This document shows, piece after piece, positions 23,974 through 33,185 of a DNA stretch of 51,986 nucleotides. Position 1 is the stretch's first letter. Each line of letters begins with the position of its first letter. Both the position numbers and the translations under genes were made by a program. The stretch is taken from assembly GCA_903789635.1 (NCBI GenBank), contig CAIFEY010000018.1:1-51986 (forward strand), in the 5' to 3' direction. The notes beneath the pieces were generated by a model, which saw only the letters and a list, made by a program, of their open reading frames with translations, did not search any database and had not been told where the DNA came from. This DNA is from an uncultured Eubacteriaceae bacterium (GTDB lineage: Bacteria; Bacillota; Clostridia; Peptostreptococcales; Anaerovoracaceae).

Positions 23974-24131
23974 TCGGCGCGCTCCCTTACATTTGAGGGC
24001 GCGCCGAAACAATGGAGGGAACTGGCCGAGCGTTCGCAGGCCAGTTCCTTCCACCCTTCGCGCCGGCCTGCGGTCGCCGCAATCAAACAGGAGCATCCGC
24101 GGTCGCAAACACGATTCTGCAGATGCTCCTG
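23974..24131 (+). repeat. Multi-hairpin element family 1, copy G (partial)
   Basis: The stems are P1 23974-23982/23999-24007, P2 24018-24027/24039-24048 (same stem as A and C but with a changed loop) and P4 24088-24097/24122-24131 (CAGGAGCATC and complement, different from all other copies). The linkers GAAACAATGG and ATCAAACAGG correspond to GAACAATCGAGG and GATCAAGG elsewhere. It ends just downstream of mtaB. Confidence 0.65.
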
Positions 24132-24202
24132 ATTATCGTTATCTTCGGCGCGCCTCATTTATCTGAAGCGGCGCGCCTCCTGCTTCTAAAGGTCCGGCGC
24201 CG

Positions 24203-25843
24203 CTATTCCACAACCTCGCCCAGCATGCCGTCCCGGTACGGGCGCACCAGGCGCACGCGGACGAACTCGTTGAACATGGACGGGTCGCCGCGGAAATAGG
24301 TGCGGATGTAGTTGTCGGTGTAGCCGGTCACCCACTGCGTGCCGCGGGAAAGAGCGTCGGCGGAGAGAGCGTTGATCGCGGCTCGGTCGGCGGCGGAAGC
24401 CGGGGCGGCTGCGGATGTGCTGTCTGCCGCCGCCGCGCCCAATGCATCAGCCGATGCTGCGCCTTCTGGCTGGGAGATGGCCTTTGCCGACGGGGAAGCG
24501 GATGACGCCGAGGCATCAGATGCCGACGGGGAAGCGGATGCCGACGGGATATCGACTGCCGACGGGGAAGCGGACAGGTCGTTCTCCATGCCCTGGGATT
24601 CGCCGGTGATCGGGTCCTGGGCGAACTCCTCGACCAGGACGGTGCGGGTGTCGCCGATGCAGGAGGTGAAGAAGGCGTCTGCGGCCCGGCGGGCGGTCTC
24701 GATCAGGCGGCGGGAGCGGGAGGCTTTGATGGTGCCGTCGATCTGGTCAGGTCGCTCGGCGGCCGGGGTGCCGGTGCGCTGGGAGTACTTGAAGACGTGG
24801 GTCTTGCAGAAGGAGAGGCGCGTCGTGATGTCCTCGCTGCCCTGGAAGTCCTCCTCCGTCTCGCCCGGGAAGCCGACGATGATGTCCGTCGAGAGGCCGT
24901 AGTGCGGGTCGAACGCGCGGAGCTCGTCCGCGATCGCGAGGAATTCGCTGCGGGTGTAGCCGCGGTTCATCGCCTTCAGCACGTTGTCCGAGCCGCTCTG
25001 CAGCGCGAGGTGGAGGTGGTGGCAGAGTTTTTCGTACGGGAAGAGCTTCTTGACGTAGTCGGCGTCGATGACGGTCGGCTCGAGGGAGCTCAGGCGGATG
25101 CGGAATTCGCCCGGGATGCTGTTCAGCTCGCCGATCAGCTCCGCGGCGCCGTCGTAGCCCAGGTCGCGGCCGTAGTAGGCCGTGTTGATGCCCGTCAGGA
25201 CGATTTCCTTGTAGCCCTTGGAAATAAGGCGCTCGACCTCCTCGCGGATTTCCTCCTTGCGACGGCTCCTGATCGTGCCGCGCGCGTAAGGAATGATGCA
25301 GTACGTACAAAAATGCGTGCACCCCTCCTGGATCTTGATGAACGCGCGGGTTCTGCCCTCCATGCCGGTGATTTCGCCGAGTTCCTCGTAAGTGGTGAGC
25401 TCGTCGTAGGATCTGACGGCAGAGAGTACATCAGGTGCGGAAGGTTCGGCGTCCGCGTGGTTTTTGTCCCCGGCACCGTCTCTGGCACTGTCTCTGTCCC
25501 TTGCGGCAAAGTATTCCTGGACAAGCGGAAGAACGGCGTGCTTCTCATCGGTTCCGGCGACGATCTGGACGCCCTCGATCTCCGCGACCTCATCCGGCTT
25601 GATCTGCGCGTAGCAGCCCGTGACCGCGACGACGGCGGCCGGGTTGACCTTTCGGCACCTCCTGATGAACTGGCGGGATTTTCTGTCCGCGAGGTTAGTC
25701 ACCGTGCACGTGTTGACAACGTAGACGTCGGCCGCCTCCTCCTCATCCACGATCGTGAATCCCGCCTTGGCGAACTGCTCCTTCATGGATTCCGTTTCGT
25801 ACTGATTGACTTTGCATCCGAGTGTGTGAAATGCTGCTTTCAT
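24203..25843 (-). CDS. mtaB: tRNA t6A37 methylthiotransferase MtaB with a low-complexity insertion
   Basis: The product is 546 aa; the family is usually about 430-450. MtaB is a radical-SAM enzyme that converts t6A at position 37 of tRNAs to ms2t6A. The N-terminal cluster-binding Cys are in TLGCKVNQYE, NTCTVT and VTGCYAQ. The radical-SAM motif is CTHFCTYC (CxxxCxxC). The C-terminal TRAM domain starts at TVLVEEF but is split by about 85 residues rich in Ala, Ser, Pro and Asp (about 415-500, with ASPSASA-type repeats) before it resumes with WVTGYTDNYIRTYFRG. A smaller Asp/Ala-rich insertion lies near residues 118-140. The start ATG has GAGGGAACG upstream. Confidence 0.92.
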   Translation of the reverse strand: MKAAFHTLGCKVNQYETESMKEQFAKAGFTIVDEEEAADVYVVNTCTVTNLADRKSRQFIRRCRKVNPAAVVAVTGCYAQIKPDEVAEIEGVQIVAGTDEKHAVLPLVQEYFAARDRDSARDGAGDKNHADAEPSAPDVLSAVRSYDELTTYEELGEITGMEGRTRAFIKIQEGCTHFCTYCIIPYARGTIRSRRKEEIREEVERLISKGYKEIVLTGINTAYYGRDLGYDGAAELIGELNSIPGEFRIRLSSLEPTVIDADYVKKLFPYEKLCHHLHLALQSGSDNVLKAMNRGYTRSEFLAIADELRAFDPHYGLSTDIIVGFPGETEEDFQGSEDITTRLSFCKTHVFKYSQRTGTPAAERPDQIDGTIKASRSRRLIETARRAADAFFTSCIGDTRTVLVEEFAQDPITGESQGMENDLSASPSAVDIPSASASPSASDASASSASPSAKAISQPEGAASADALGAAAADSTSAAAPASAADRAAINALSADALSRGTQWVTGYTDNYIRTYFRGDPSMFNEFVRVRLVRPYRDGMLGEVVE

Positions 25844-26162
25844 ACTATCTTCGTTCCCTCTCTGTTCCTTCTCCGTTCTCCAATAAAACCAATATTACAA
25901 CAACACTATATTTCAGCACCGTAACTGTAATTTTAAACGCGCATCATCGCGTCGCCGCGCAGTTTTTCTGACCAGGGGCGAATTCCGACCGCAGCCGAAA
26001 CTGCGCCGCGCCGCCGCGCAGTTTCGGAATTAGCGCGTTCCAAATGGATTTTACGAACGCCCGACTGCCGCGGCTTCCCGTTCAGGCCTGCCGCGAAGGC
26101 GCAGAATCCGAATCGCGCGTCCGAATCGCGGGCGCGGCTCAGTGCGGCGCTGCGGGCCTTGC
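25844..26162. other. Gap between prmA and mtaB with a structured inverted repeat
   Basis: CGAAACTGCGC pairs perfectly with GCGCAGTTTCG (about 25995-26027), and the flanking AATTC/GAATT extends the stem. The gap is 320 bases inside a likely two-gene unit and could hold a terminator plus a separate mtaB promoter. No gene is seen. Confidence 0.5.
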
Positions 26163-27137
26163 CTACTTGCCCGGCTTCTCAAACACCATCGCGCACCACC
26201 CGCCCTTCTCCTTGAGCTCGATCATGCGCAGGCCTGCCTCGGTGACGGCCTCCTGGACCATCATTTCCTTCTCTGTGAGGATGCCGGAGGCGATGAACGT
26301 GCCGCCTGCGGTCAGGTGGGCGGCGATGCCCTTGGACAGCAGACAGATCAGCTCGGCCATCAGGTTTCCGACGATCAGGTCGGCCTCGTAGTCGATGCCC
26401 TTGGTCAGGTCGCCGAACTCGGCGCGGGCGACGGATTCACAGCGGTTCTTCTCGATGTTCTCCTGCGCGACGCGGACGGCGTCCTCGTCGACGTCGACGC
26501 CCAGGACCTCGCCGGCACCCAAGAGGGTCGCGGCGATCGCGAGGATTCCGGAGCCCGTGCCCGCGTCGAGGATGCGGGTGCCCGGCTTCAGGTACTTCTC
26601 GAGCAGGTTCAGGCACATCGAGGTGGTCTCGTGCGTTCCCGTTCCGAACGCCATGCCCGGGTCGATGGATATGATCTTCTCGCCGTCCTGCGGCTCGTAG
26701 TTCTCCCAGCTCGGGCAGATGACCAGGTGCTCGCTGACGTGGAACGGCTTGAAGTAGGCCTTCCACTTGTCCTTCCAGTCGGCGTCGTCGCGGATCTCCT
26801 CCGTGACCTTCATCGTGCCCAGGTCGACGTCAGGGCCGTAGAAGCCCGCCTTAACGTCCGCTGTGACTTTTGCAATCACCTGCTTCATCAGGTCCGCCTG
26901 GCGGCGTCCCTCCTCGCCTTCCGGAAAATAGGAGGATACACGCGGTGCCTCTTCCATCTTATGGACGACGCTGTCTTCAATGTAATCCCATTCATAAGAT
27001 TCTTTCTTGTTCATGATTTCTTCTACGTCGCGCGGGTCGCTGACTTCCGTGTCGCTGATTCCGGCGGCGTCAAGCGCTGCAGTCAGCAGTTCGATGCCGG
27101 TTTCGGATGTTTCGCAGCTGATCTCAATATACCTCAA
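26163..27137 (-). CDS. prmA: Ribosomal protein L11 methyltransferase
   Basis: The product is 324 aa. PrmA trimethylates uL11 using S-adenosylmethionine. An N-terminal substrate-recognition domain (about 1-110) precedes the class I methyltransferase domain with motif I LDAGTGSGILAIAA, motif II DVDEDAV and the NLMAE segment. It also contains IDPGMAFGTGTHETT, which is diagnostic for PrmA. Translation starts at TTG (27137) with AAAGGAGC seven bases upstream. It is divergent from carD. Confidence 0.94.
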   Translation of the reverse strand: MRYIEISCETSETGIELLTAALDAAGISDTEVSDPRDVEEIMNKKESYEWDYIEDSVVHKMEEAPRVSSYFPEGEEGRRQADLMKQVIAKVTADVKAGFYGPDVDLGTMKVTEEIRDDADWKDKWKAYFKPFHVSEHLVICPSWENYEPQDGEKIISIDPGMAFGTGTHETTSMCLNLLEKYLKPGTRILDAGTGSGILAIAATLLGAGEVLGVDVDEDAVRVAQENIEKNRCESVARAEFGDLTKGIDYEADLIVGNLMAELICLLSKGIAAHLTAGGTFIASGILTEKEMMVQEAVTEAGLRMIELKEKGGWCAMVFEKPGK

Positions 27138-27316
27138 TGGATGCTCCTTTCCGAGAATTACTCCCTTGTGCAGGTGTTTTTTGTCAAAAGCAAATGACCA
27201 AATATTTTCCTATCTCGTTTTTCTTATCGTCACTATAAGCAACATATTTTATCACCACTCGAAATATTTGTATAGTACTTTTTTAGATACATTCTGTTTT
27301 TAGCTGTCAAAATGTG

Positions 27317-27333
27317 GTATACTTTTAGTATAC
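27317..27333 (+). promoter_or_regulatory. -10 box inside an inverted repeat upstream of carD
   Basis: GTATAC-TTTTA-GTATAC spans 27317-27333 and includes TATACT (27318-27323), a likely -10 box. The -35 region is poor, so a transcription factor or CarD itself may be needed. The repeat could be an operator. Confidence 0.5.
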
Positions 27334-27386
27334 ACAAGAAAAACCATTGAAATTACAATATATTGAAGAAAGGGGTTGGTCGTTGG

Positions 27387-27917
27387 ATGTATCAGGTAGG
27401 CGACCTGATCATGTATGGAGGAACGGGTGTCTGTGAAGTCAAAGAGATCACGAGACCCGATTTCGGAGGCACGCAGGTAGATCAGGATTATTATATTCTC
27501 CAGCCTCTGTACCAGAATGGAACGATTTACGCGCCGGTGAACAACTCGAAGGTCTTCAGCAGGCCGGTCATCTCCGCCAAGGAGGCCGATGAGCTGATTT
27601 CCATCATGCCGGAAGTACATACAGAGATCTATAAGAGCAGCAGTACACAGCAGCTCACCAAACACTATCAATCGGTCATCGACACGCATAAAACTGTCGA
27701 CCTCGTCCGCCTTGCAAAATCTATTCATAAGAAGATGGATGCCGCGCACAAGCAGAACCGTCACCTCGGGCAGATCGATAAGAAATTTATGAAGCGCGCT
27801 GAGGAGCTCCTTTACGGGGAGCTCGCCGCCGCGCTGGACATTCCAAGAGACGACATTTCAACCTATATCCAGGAACGTCTGGATGGTAAGAATGTAAGCC
27901 CGGACACCGAGCAGTAA
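27387..27917 (+). CDS. CarD family transcriptional regulator
   Basis: The product is 176 aa from the ATG at 27387 (MYQVGDLIMYGGTGVCEVKEI). The N-terminal CarD/TRCF Tudor-like domain (about 1-60) contacts the RNA polymerase beta subunit. The helical C-terminal domain binds DNA at promoters. The upstream TTG at 27363 is rejected because GAAAGGGG fits as the ribosome site for the ATG and because family members begin at MxxVGD. In Clostridia these proteins tune housekeeping promoters. It is a single gene followed by a terminator. Confidence 0.9.
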   Translation: MYQVGDLIMYGGTGVCEVKEITRPDFGGTQVDQDYYILQPLYQNGTIYAPVNNSKVFSRPVISAKEADELISIMPEVHTEIYKSSSTQQLTKHYQSVIDTHKTVDLVRLAKSIHKKMDAAHKQNRHLGQIDKKFMKRAEELLYGELAAALDIPRDDISTYIQERLDGKNVSPDTEQ

Positions 27918-27984
27918 TGCAGGGTACCGGGCAGAGAATCCGTCCGCGGACCGCTGAACATACCAGCCCGCGGGCGGTCCCCCT

Positions 27985-28024
27985 CGCCGACGAAGGACAG
28001 CATTCCTTCCGCCGGTTTTTTTAT
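27985..28024 (+). terminator. Terminator region after carD
   Basis: GAAGGA (27992-27997) pairs with TCCTTC (28004-28009), followed by GCCGG and a T-rich run. An upstream hairpin GGACCGC/GCGGTCC (about 27949-27980) may assist. 28025-28338 is otherwise gene-free and becomes A+T-rich towards the next gene. Confidence 0.65.
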
Positions 28025-28338
28025 TTTTTGTGTTTGGACAAAATCGCCGACCTGCCTCCACACCACCTTCCCTGCTGCGTGACGGACGGCGCACCGCGGC
28101 GGCCGGTCAGTCGGCGTTTCCCAGCATTCCAACCGCCGCAGCGGCCTCACAGCCGGCGAACCTCTGCCGTTCCTCATATAGAGACACTCTATAACATTAC
28201 CGCCGCCGCTTTCCTTTCACTTCAACATCATTCAACACGAATCAACCTAATCTAACTTAATCATCCGTTCTCTAATGCTCTAAACTATTCTAGCTCTAGC
28301 TCAATATTTTATTTTTATATACTTATATTATTAATTTA

Positions 28339-30111
28339 TTATTCTCCTCGAATACCTTTAATAATCCTCTTCATCATCGACACCCGCCCAAACGGCGTGA
28401 TGAGGTACCACCCGTCGGTGTACGGCGCGATGTCTCTCGCGATCTTCACGGACAGCTCGACCCCGAGATCCTCCGCCTCAGACTTATTGAGCCCGCGGTA
28501 CCGCTCGATGATCTCCGGCGCAACGCTGATGCCGCTGATCTCCGCGTCCATGAAGCGCGCGTTCCTCTCGCTGACGACCGGGATGACGCCGCCTAAGATA
28601 TATGCACTGTGGGCGCCGGAAAGCTCCGCACGCGCGAGTTTCAGGTTTTCTAGCGCTTCTTCGCTCAGCACCGGCTGGGTGAGGAATCCGATCATCCCGC
28701 GCTCGACCTTCTCCCTGGCGCGGTCGAGTTCGACCCGGAAGTTTCTCGCGTTCAGGTTCAGGGCGCCGAAGACGTGGAACGGCACCGGCAGCTCGGTCCT
28801 GCCGAGGCCGTTGATGAACGAGGCCATCTTGCGCGAGTTGAACTGGAACACGCTCTTCACCTCGTCCCTCTCCGCTGTCGGGATCGGGTCGCCGGTCACG
28901 ACCAGGACGTTCCTCACGCCGACCGCGCTGAGGCCAAGGAGCAGGCCCTTGGTCGCGTTCAGGTTCCGGTCGCGGCAGGTCATGTGCGGGAGCGCTTCCA
29001 TGCCGAGGTCAGAACGGATCTTGCAGGCGAGCAGCGAGGAGTCCATGCGGGCGCGCGCGACCGGGCAGTCCGCGATCGTCACGATGTCGGTGCCCGCGAC
29101 GCCGAGCTCAGCCGCGCCCGCCATGTATTTCAGCAGGTTGGTGTCCGCCGGCGGGTCGAGCTCGACCGCGATGACCCGCTCTCCCTCGCGCAGTTTCTTC
29201 CAAAACGGGCTGTCATCAGGGTCCCTTCGCTCCGCCCTAGCCTCGGTGTGCTTTGCCGCAGGGGTGAACCCGCCGCGCAGCAGGGCCCTCTTCACCGCCT
29301 CGATGTGACGCGGGGTCGTTCCGCAGCAGCCGCCCAGGATCTTCACCCCGTCCGCCGCGAGCTGCGCCATGCCGTCGCCGAAGTACACCGGGTCGCTGTC
29401 GTAAAACGTCCGGTTGTCGATCACGGTCGGAAATCCCGCGTTCGGCATGATGGACAAAGGCAGGTCCGGCCACGTCATCTCACTGAGCTGCCGGCTCATC
29501 TGGCGCACGCCGATGACGCAGTTCAGGCCGACGGAATCGAACAGCCCCGCCTCCGCCGCCTCGCGGATCAGCTCGCTCCCGAACTGGCCGTCGCGCGTGT
29601 AGCCGTCCGGCAGAACCGCGAACGAGACCATGATGAACGGGTCCTCGACGTTTTTGCGGATGAACTTTGCCGCCTCCTTAAGGCCGTCCAGCGATGCGAG
29701 CGTCTCGAACAAGAAGTTCTGCGCGCCAAGCCCGATGAACTGCCGGCAGACCCAGATGTATTCCTGCACCGCCTCCTCCGGGCTCAGACCCGTCACCGGG
29801 CCGATATCCGCGAAGACCTCCGCCTTGAACGGCTCCGCGGCCTTCTCCGCGAGCTCCCACGACGCGTGGATGACCCGCTCGCACTGCGATTCCTCGTAGA
29901 TCGTCCGGTTTGCGGCAAAGGTATTGGTCTTGATCGCCTGCGCACCTGCCTCGAGGTATTCGCGGTGGATCGCGGAGACGAGGAGCGGCTTGCTTATCGA
30001 CGCGAGCTCGCAGCCCTGCCCCGACGTGTGCTCGCGCGCCGAGATGTACGTGCCCATGCCGCCGTCGAACAGCAGGGTGCCCTCCTGCAGCAGTTTTTTC
30101 ACTCGATTCAT
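28339..30111 (-). CDS. Bifunctional homocysteine S-methyltransferase / methylenetetrahydrofolate reductase
   Basis: The product is 590 aa. The N-terminal homocysteine methyltransferase domain (about 1-290) has FDGGMGTYI, IKTNTFAANR and the zinc Cys pair GGCCGTTPRHIEA, with the third Cys in LNCVIG. The C-terminal domain (about 310-590) is MTHFR-like (AVELDPPADTNLLKYM, VTGDPIPT). This YitJ-type fusion makes methyl-THF and may supply the methyl group for methionine. I chose the ATG at 30111 because AAGGAGG lies just upstream; codons before it lack a ribosome site. It is downstream of metH on the same strand. Confidence 0.92.
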   Translation of the reverse strand: MNRVKKLLQEGTLLFDGGMGTYISAREHTSGQGCELASISKPLLVSAIHREYLEAGAQAIKTNTFAANRTIYEESQCERVIHASWELAEKAAEPFKAEVFADIGPVTGLSPEEAVQEYIWVCRQFIGLGAQNFLFETLASLDGLKEAAKFIRKNVEDPFIMVSFAVLPDGYTRDGQFGSELIREAAEAGLFDSVGLNCVIGVRQMSRQLSEMTWPDLPLSIMPNAGFPTVIDNRTFYDSDPVYFGDGMAQLAADGVKILGGCCGTTPRHIEAVKRALLRGGFTPAAKHTEARAERRDPDDSPFWKKLREGERVIAVELDPPADTNLLKYMAGAAELGVAGTDIVTIADCPVARARMDSSLLACKIRSDLGMEALPHMTCRDRNLNATKGLLLGLSAVGVRNVLVVTGDPIPTAERDEVKSVFQFNSRKMASFINGLGRTELPVPFHVFGALNLNARNFRVELDRAREKVERGMIGFLTQPVLSEEALENLKLARAELSGAHSAYILGGVIPVVSERNARFMDAEISGISVAPEIIERYRGLNKSEAEDLGVELSVKIARDIAPYTDGWYLITPFGRVSMMKRIIKGIRGE

Positions 30112-30188
30112 GTGTTCCTCCTTATTACCGAAACCTAATCCCATTCCCAGAATTTCTGATCGGTATTCTGATCGTTGTAATCGATAAT

Positions 30189-30312
30189 CGCCTGACCGCG
30201 GTCCGAACCGTATTCTGCTCCGAAAAGTTCGGACAGATCTTTCATAAGCGGCCGCGGTCCGAACCCTGGTCTAATCCGATAATCCGAACTTTACAGACGC
30301 CGCGGTCAGGCG
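30189..30312. repeat. Nested inverted repeat between metH and the MTHFR fusion gene
   Basis: CGCCTGACCGCGG (30189-30201) pairs perfectly with CCGCGGTCAGGCG (30300-30312). Inside, GTCCGAAC (30201-30208) pairs with GTTCGGAC (30227-30234), and CGCGGTCCGAACC occurs twice. It may be a processing site or attenuator, or a copy of the hairpin chains found elsewhere. No SAM riboswitch consensus is visible. Confidence 0.6.
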
Positions 30313-30318
30313 CTGATT

Positions 30319-32949
30319 CTAGCCAAGCACCGCCTTCGCCGCGTCTGCGGACGCCTTGGCGTCCGGGACGTAGAAGTCCGCGCCCATCTCGTCGGCGTAT
30401 TCCCTGGTCATGACGGCGCCGCCGACCATGATCTTACAGTCGTGCCCCGAGGCGCGCAGGGCGTCGATGGTCCGGCGCATGTTGGCGACGGTCGTGGTCA
30501 TCAGCGCGGACAGCCCGATCAGCGGCACGTCCTGCTCGACCGCGGTGTCGACAACCTTCTGGACCGGGACATCGCGGCCTAAGTCGATGACCTGGTACCC
30601 GTAGATCTCCAAAACGACTTTGACGATGTTCTTTCCGATGTCGTGAGTGTCGCCCTCGACGGTCGCGACGATGATCTTCCCCTTGCTGACGGACGCGCCG
30701 CCCTCGGAAATCTGTGCCTTAATGTAGTCCAGGCCCGCGCAGGCGGCGTCAGCGGCGTTGATCAGCTGCGGCAGGAACAGGATCTGTTTCTCGTACTGGT
30801 CGCCGACGATGTCGAGCGCCGGGATGATCATCTCGTTGATGATCGTCATGCCGTCCATCGTCTTCATGAGCTCGACCGTGAGATCGCGCGTTTCCTTTTT
30901 CAGGCCCTTCAGGATCGCCCGCGCAATTCTGTCCTTAGGGCCGTTTTCCGGGGCCGCAGAGGCTGAATTTGAGCTTCCTGTAGGCATTTCGGCGGCAAAG
31001 TCACTGCCGGTACCAGCGGATGCGGCTGCACCTGATGGGCTGACTGCGGCGGTTCCCGCGGCATCGGCGCAGTCAGTTTCCCCAGCTGTGTTTCCTAAGC
31101 CGGCGGTTTGGGAGCACTGCGGCCTGCCGGCAGGTAAGTCGGGTGCTTGAGAAGCGGCGGGAGCCGCTTGTTTTTGCCGCGCGGGATCCGCCATGCGCTC
31201 GATGTAGCCCATGCAGTTCTCGTCCTGGCCGGAGAGGGCGCGGAAGGCCGCAACCGCGTCCATGATCGGCCGGCTGTTCGGGTTGATGATCGGGAAGTCC
31301 AGACCGCAGTACAGAGCCTGGGTCAGGAAGCTCTCGGTCACGTGGGTGCGCTCCGGCAGGCCGAATGAGATGTTGCTGACGCCGAGCGCGGTGTGCAGGC
31401 GGAGCTCGTTCGTCACGCGGCGGACCGCGTCGAGTGTCTCCATCGCCTGGCTCTGCTGAGCGGAGACGGTCAGGGTCAGGCAGTCGATGATCAGGTCCTC
31501 CGCCGGGATGCCGTGCTCCTCGCAGGCCTTGAGAATATTTCCCGCGATCCTGATGCGGTCGTCCGCGGTTTCTGGCAGCCCGCCCTTGTCCATCGTGAGG
31601 CCGATGACGGCGGCGCCGTATTTCTTGACGATCGGGAGGATCTGCGCCTGGCGCTCCGGCTCGCCGTTGACCGAGTTCACGATCGCGCGGCCGTTCACCG
31701 CACGCAGGCCCGCCTCGACCGCTTCAGGCTCGGGCGAGTCGATCTGAAGAGGGATCGAGACGACGCTCTGGACCGCCTCGACGACCTCTCGCATCAGCTC
31801 CGCCTCGTCCATGCCCGGCACGCCGACGTTGATGTCGAGGATCTCTGCCCCGGCGTCCTGCTCGGCGATCGCAGTCTCCATGACATAGTCCATGTCGTGC
31901 TCCCGGAGCGCCTGCTGGAACCGCTTCTTCCCGGTCGGGTTGATCCGCTCGCCGACGACGTGAACGGTCCCGTCGAACTCTGCCATCCTGCCCGCGGCGC
32001 AGACACCGCGCCTTCCCGCGCGGGTCCTCACCCGAGCAAGCCTGTCCGGCCTCTTCACGCCCGCGAACTCCTCCGCAAGCAGCCTCGTGAACTCCGCGGT
32101 CGTCCCGCAGCATCCGCCGACGGCGCTGACCCCGAGTTCCTTATACGGCGCCATCTGTGCGGCAAATTTCACCGCATCAATCGCATACTCGCCGGTCCTT
32201 GGGTCCGGGAGGCCGGCGTTCGGCTTGACGATCAGCGGAAGGTCGGTCCAGTCCCGCATCTCCTTGATCAGCGGATAGATCTCCTCCGGCCCGAGCGAGC
32301 AGTTGATGCCGATCGCATCGACCCCGAGCGCGGTCAAAGTCTGCGCCGCGCAGGCGACGGACGCGCCCAGGAACGTCCTGCCGTTCTCCTCGAACGTCAT
32401 CGTGACCCAGACCGGAAGGCTCGTGTTCTCCTTCACCGCGAGCACGCCCGCCTTGGCCTCATACAGGTCGGTCAGCGTCTCCAGGACGGCCAGGTCGGCG
32501 CCCGCCTGTTCGCCTGCGACCGCCTCTTCCTTAAAGATGTCGTACGCCTCATCGAACCGCAGTGTGCCCAGCGGATACAGCAGCTCGCCGATCGGGCCGA
32601 TGTCCAGCGCGACCTTAACCCTGCCTGCGTCCAAACCGGCATCCGATGCGCCTGCAGAAGCTTGTCCTGCGGCCTGATCTGCAGCCTGTTCCGCCGCCCG
32701 GAGCGCCGTCCTAACGTTCGCACGGATGACCTCCGCCGGCGCGTGCGAGGTCCCCTCGAGCTTCCTTCTGTTCGCGCCGAACGTGCACGCGTAGAGCACC
32801 CGGCTCCCGGCGTCGATGTAGTCCCGGTGAATCGCTTCCAGGATTTCCGGGTGCTGCATCGCGAAGACCTCCGGGTTCTCGCCCGTCCTAAGTCCCCTCC
32901 GCTGCAGCTCCGTTCCCATTCCCCCATCCAGGATGATGACCTGATCCAT
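30319..32949 (-). CDS. metH: Cobalamin-dependent methionine synthase lacking the reactivation domain
   Basis: The product is 876 aa. The domains in order are: homocysteine-binding (about 1-300; LDGGMGTELQRRG, INCSLGPEE, zinc Cys in GGCCGTTAEF); pterin-binding (about 330-590; HVVGERINPTGKKRF); a low-complexity Ala/Ser/Gly linker (about 590-670); the helical cap; and the B12 domain with GDTHDIGKNIV, whose His ligates cobalt. The C-terminal AdoMet-binding activation domain of E. coli MetH is absent and is encoded by the upstream gene. The start ATG at 32949 follows GAGGGGGAGAG. It catalyses methyl transfer from methyl-THF to homocysteine. Confidence 0.94.
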   Translation of the reverse strand: MDQVIILDGGMGTELQRRGLRTGENPEVFAMQHPEILEAIHRDYIDAGSRVLYACTFGANRRKLEGTSHAPAEVIRANVRTALRAAEQAADQAAGQASAGASDAGLDAGRVKVALDIGPIGELLYPLGTLRFDEAYDIFKEEAVAGEQAGADLAVLETLTDLYEAKAGVLAVKENTSLPVWVTMTFEENGRTFLGASVACAAQTLTALGVDAIGINCSLGPEEIYPLIKEMRDWTDLPLIVKPNAGLPDPRTGEYAIDAVKFAAQMAPYKELGVSAVGGCCGTTAEFTRLLAEEFAGVKRPDRLARVRTRAGRRGVCAAGRMAEFDGTVHVVGERINPTGKKRFQQALREHDMDYVMETAIAEQDAGAEILDINVGVPGMDEAELMREVVEAVQSVVSIPLQIDSPEPEAVEAGLRAVNGRAIVNSVNGEPERQAQILPIVKKYGAAVIGLTMDKGGLPETADDRIRIAGNILKACEEHGIPAEDLIIDCLTLTVSAQQSQAMETLDAVRRVTNELRLHTALGVSNISFGLPERTHVTESFLTQALYCGLDFPIINPNSRPIMDAVAAFRALSGQDENCMGYIERMADPARQKQAAPAASQAPDLPAGRPQCSQTAGLGNTAGETDCADAAGTAAVSPSGAAASAGTGSDFAAEMPTGSSNSASAAPENGPKDRIARAILKGLKKETRDLTVELMKTMDGMTIINEMIIPALDIVGDQYEKQILFLPQLINAADAACAGLDYIKAQISEGGASVSKGKIIVATVEGDTHDIGKNIVKVVLEIYGYQVIDLGRDVPVQKVVDTAVEQDVPLIGLSALMTTTVANMRRTIDALRASGHDCKIMVGGAVMTREYADEMGADFYVPDAKASADAAKAVLG

Positions 32950-33185
32950 TTTTCTCTCCCCCTCATCGTTCTTCATGGTAAATATTCTCGTACTTTCCGA
33001 CCTTCGATTTTCCGAAATCGGTTCCCGCGCAATCGCGTTCGATAATCATGATTACCTATTATATATATGGAACAAATTTATATTTTCTAACGCTCCTCGA
33101 GGCAGTGCAGCGGTCTATCGCTGCCAGTGTCCATTATCGGACCGTGATGTTTTTCTGCTGCTTCTCACACGGCGCGTCACTGCGC

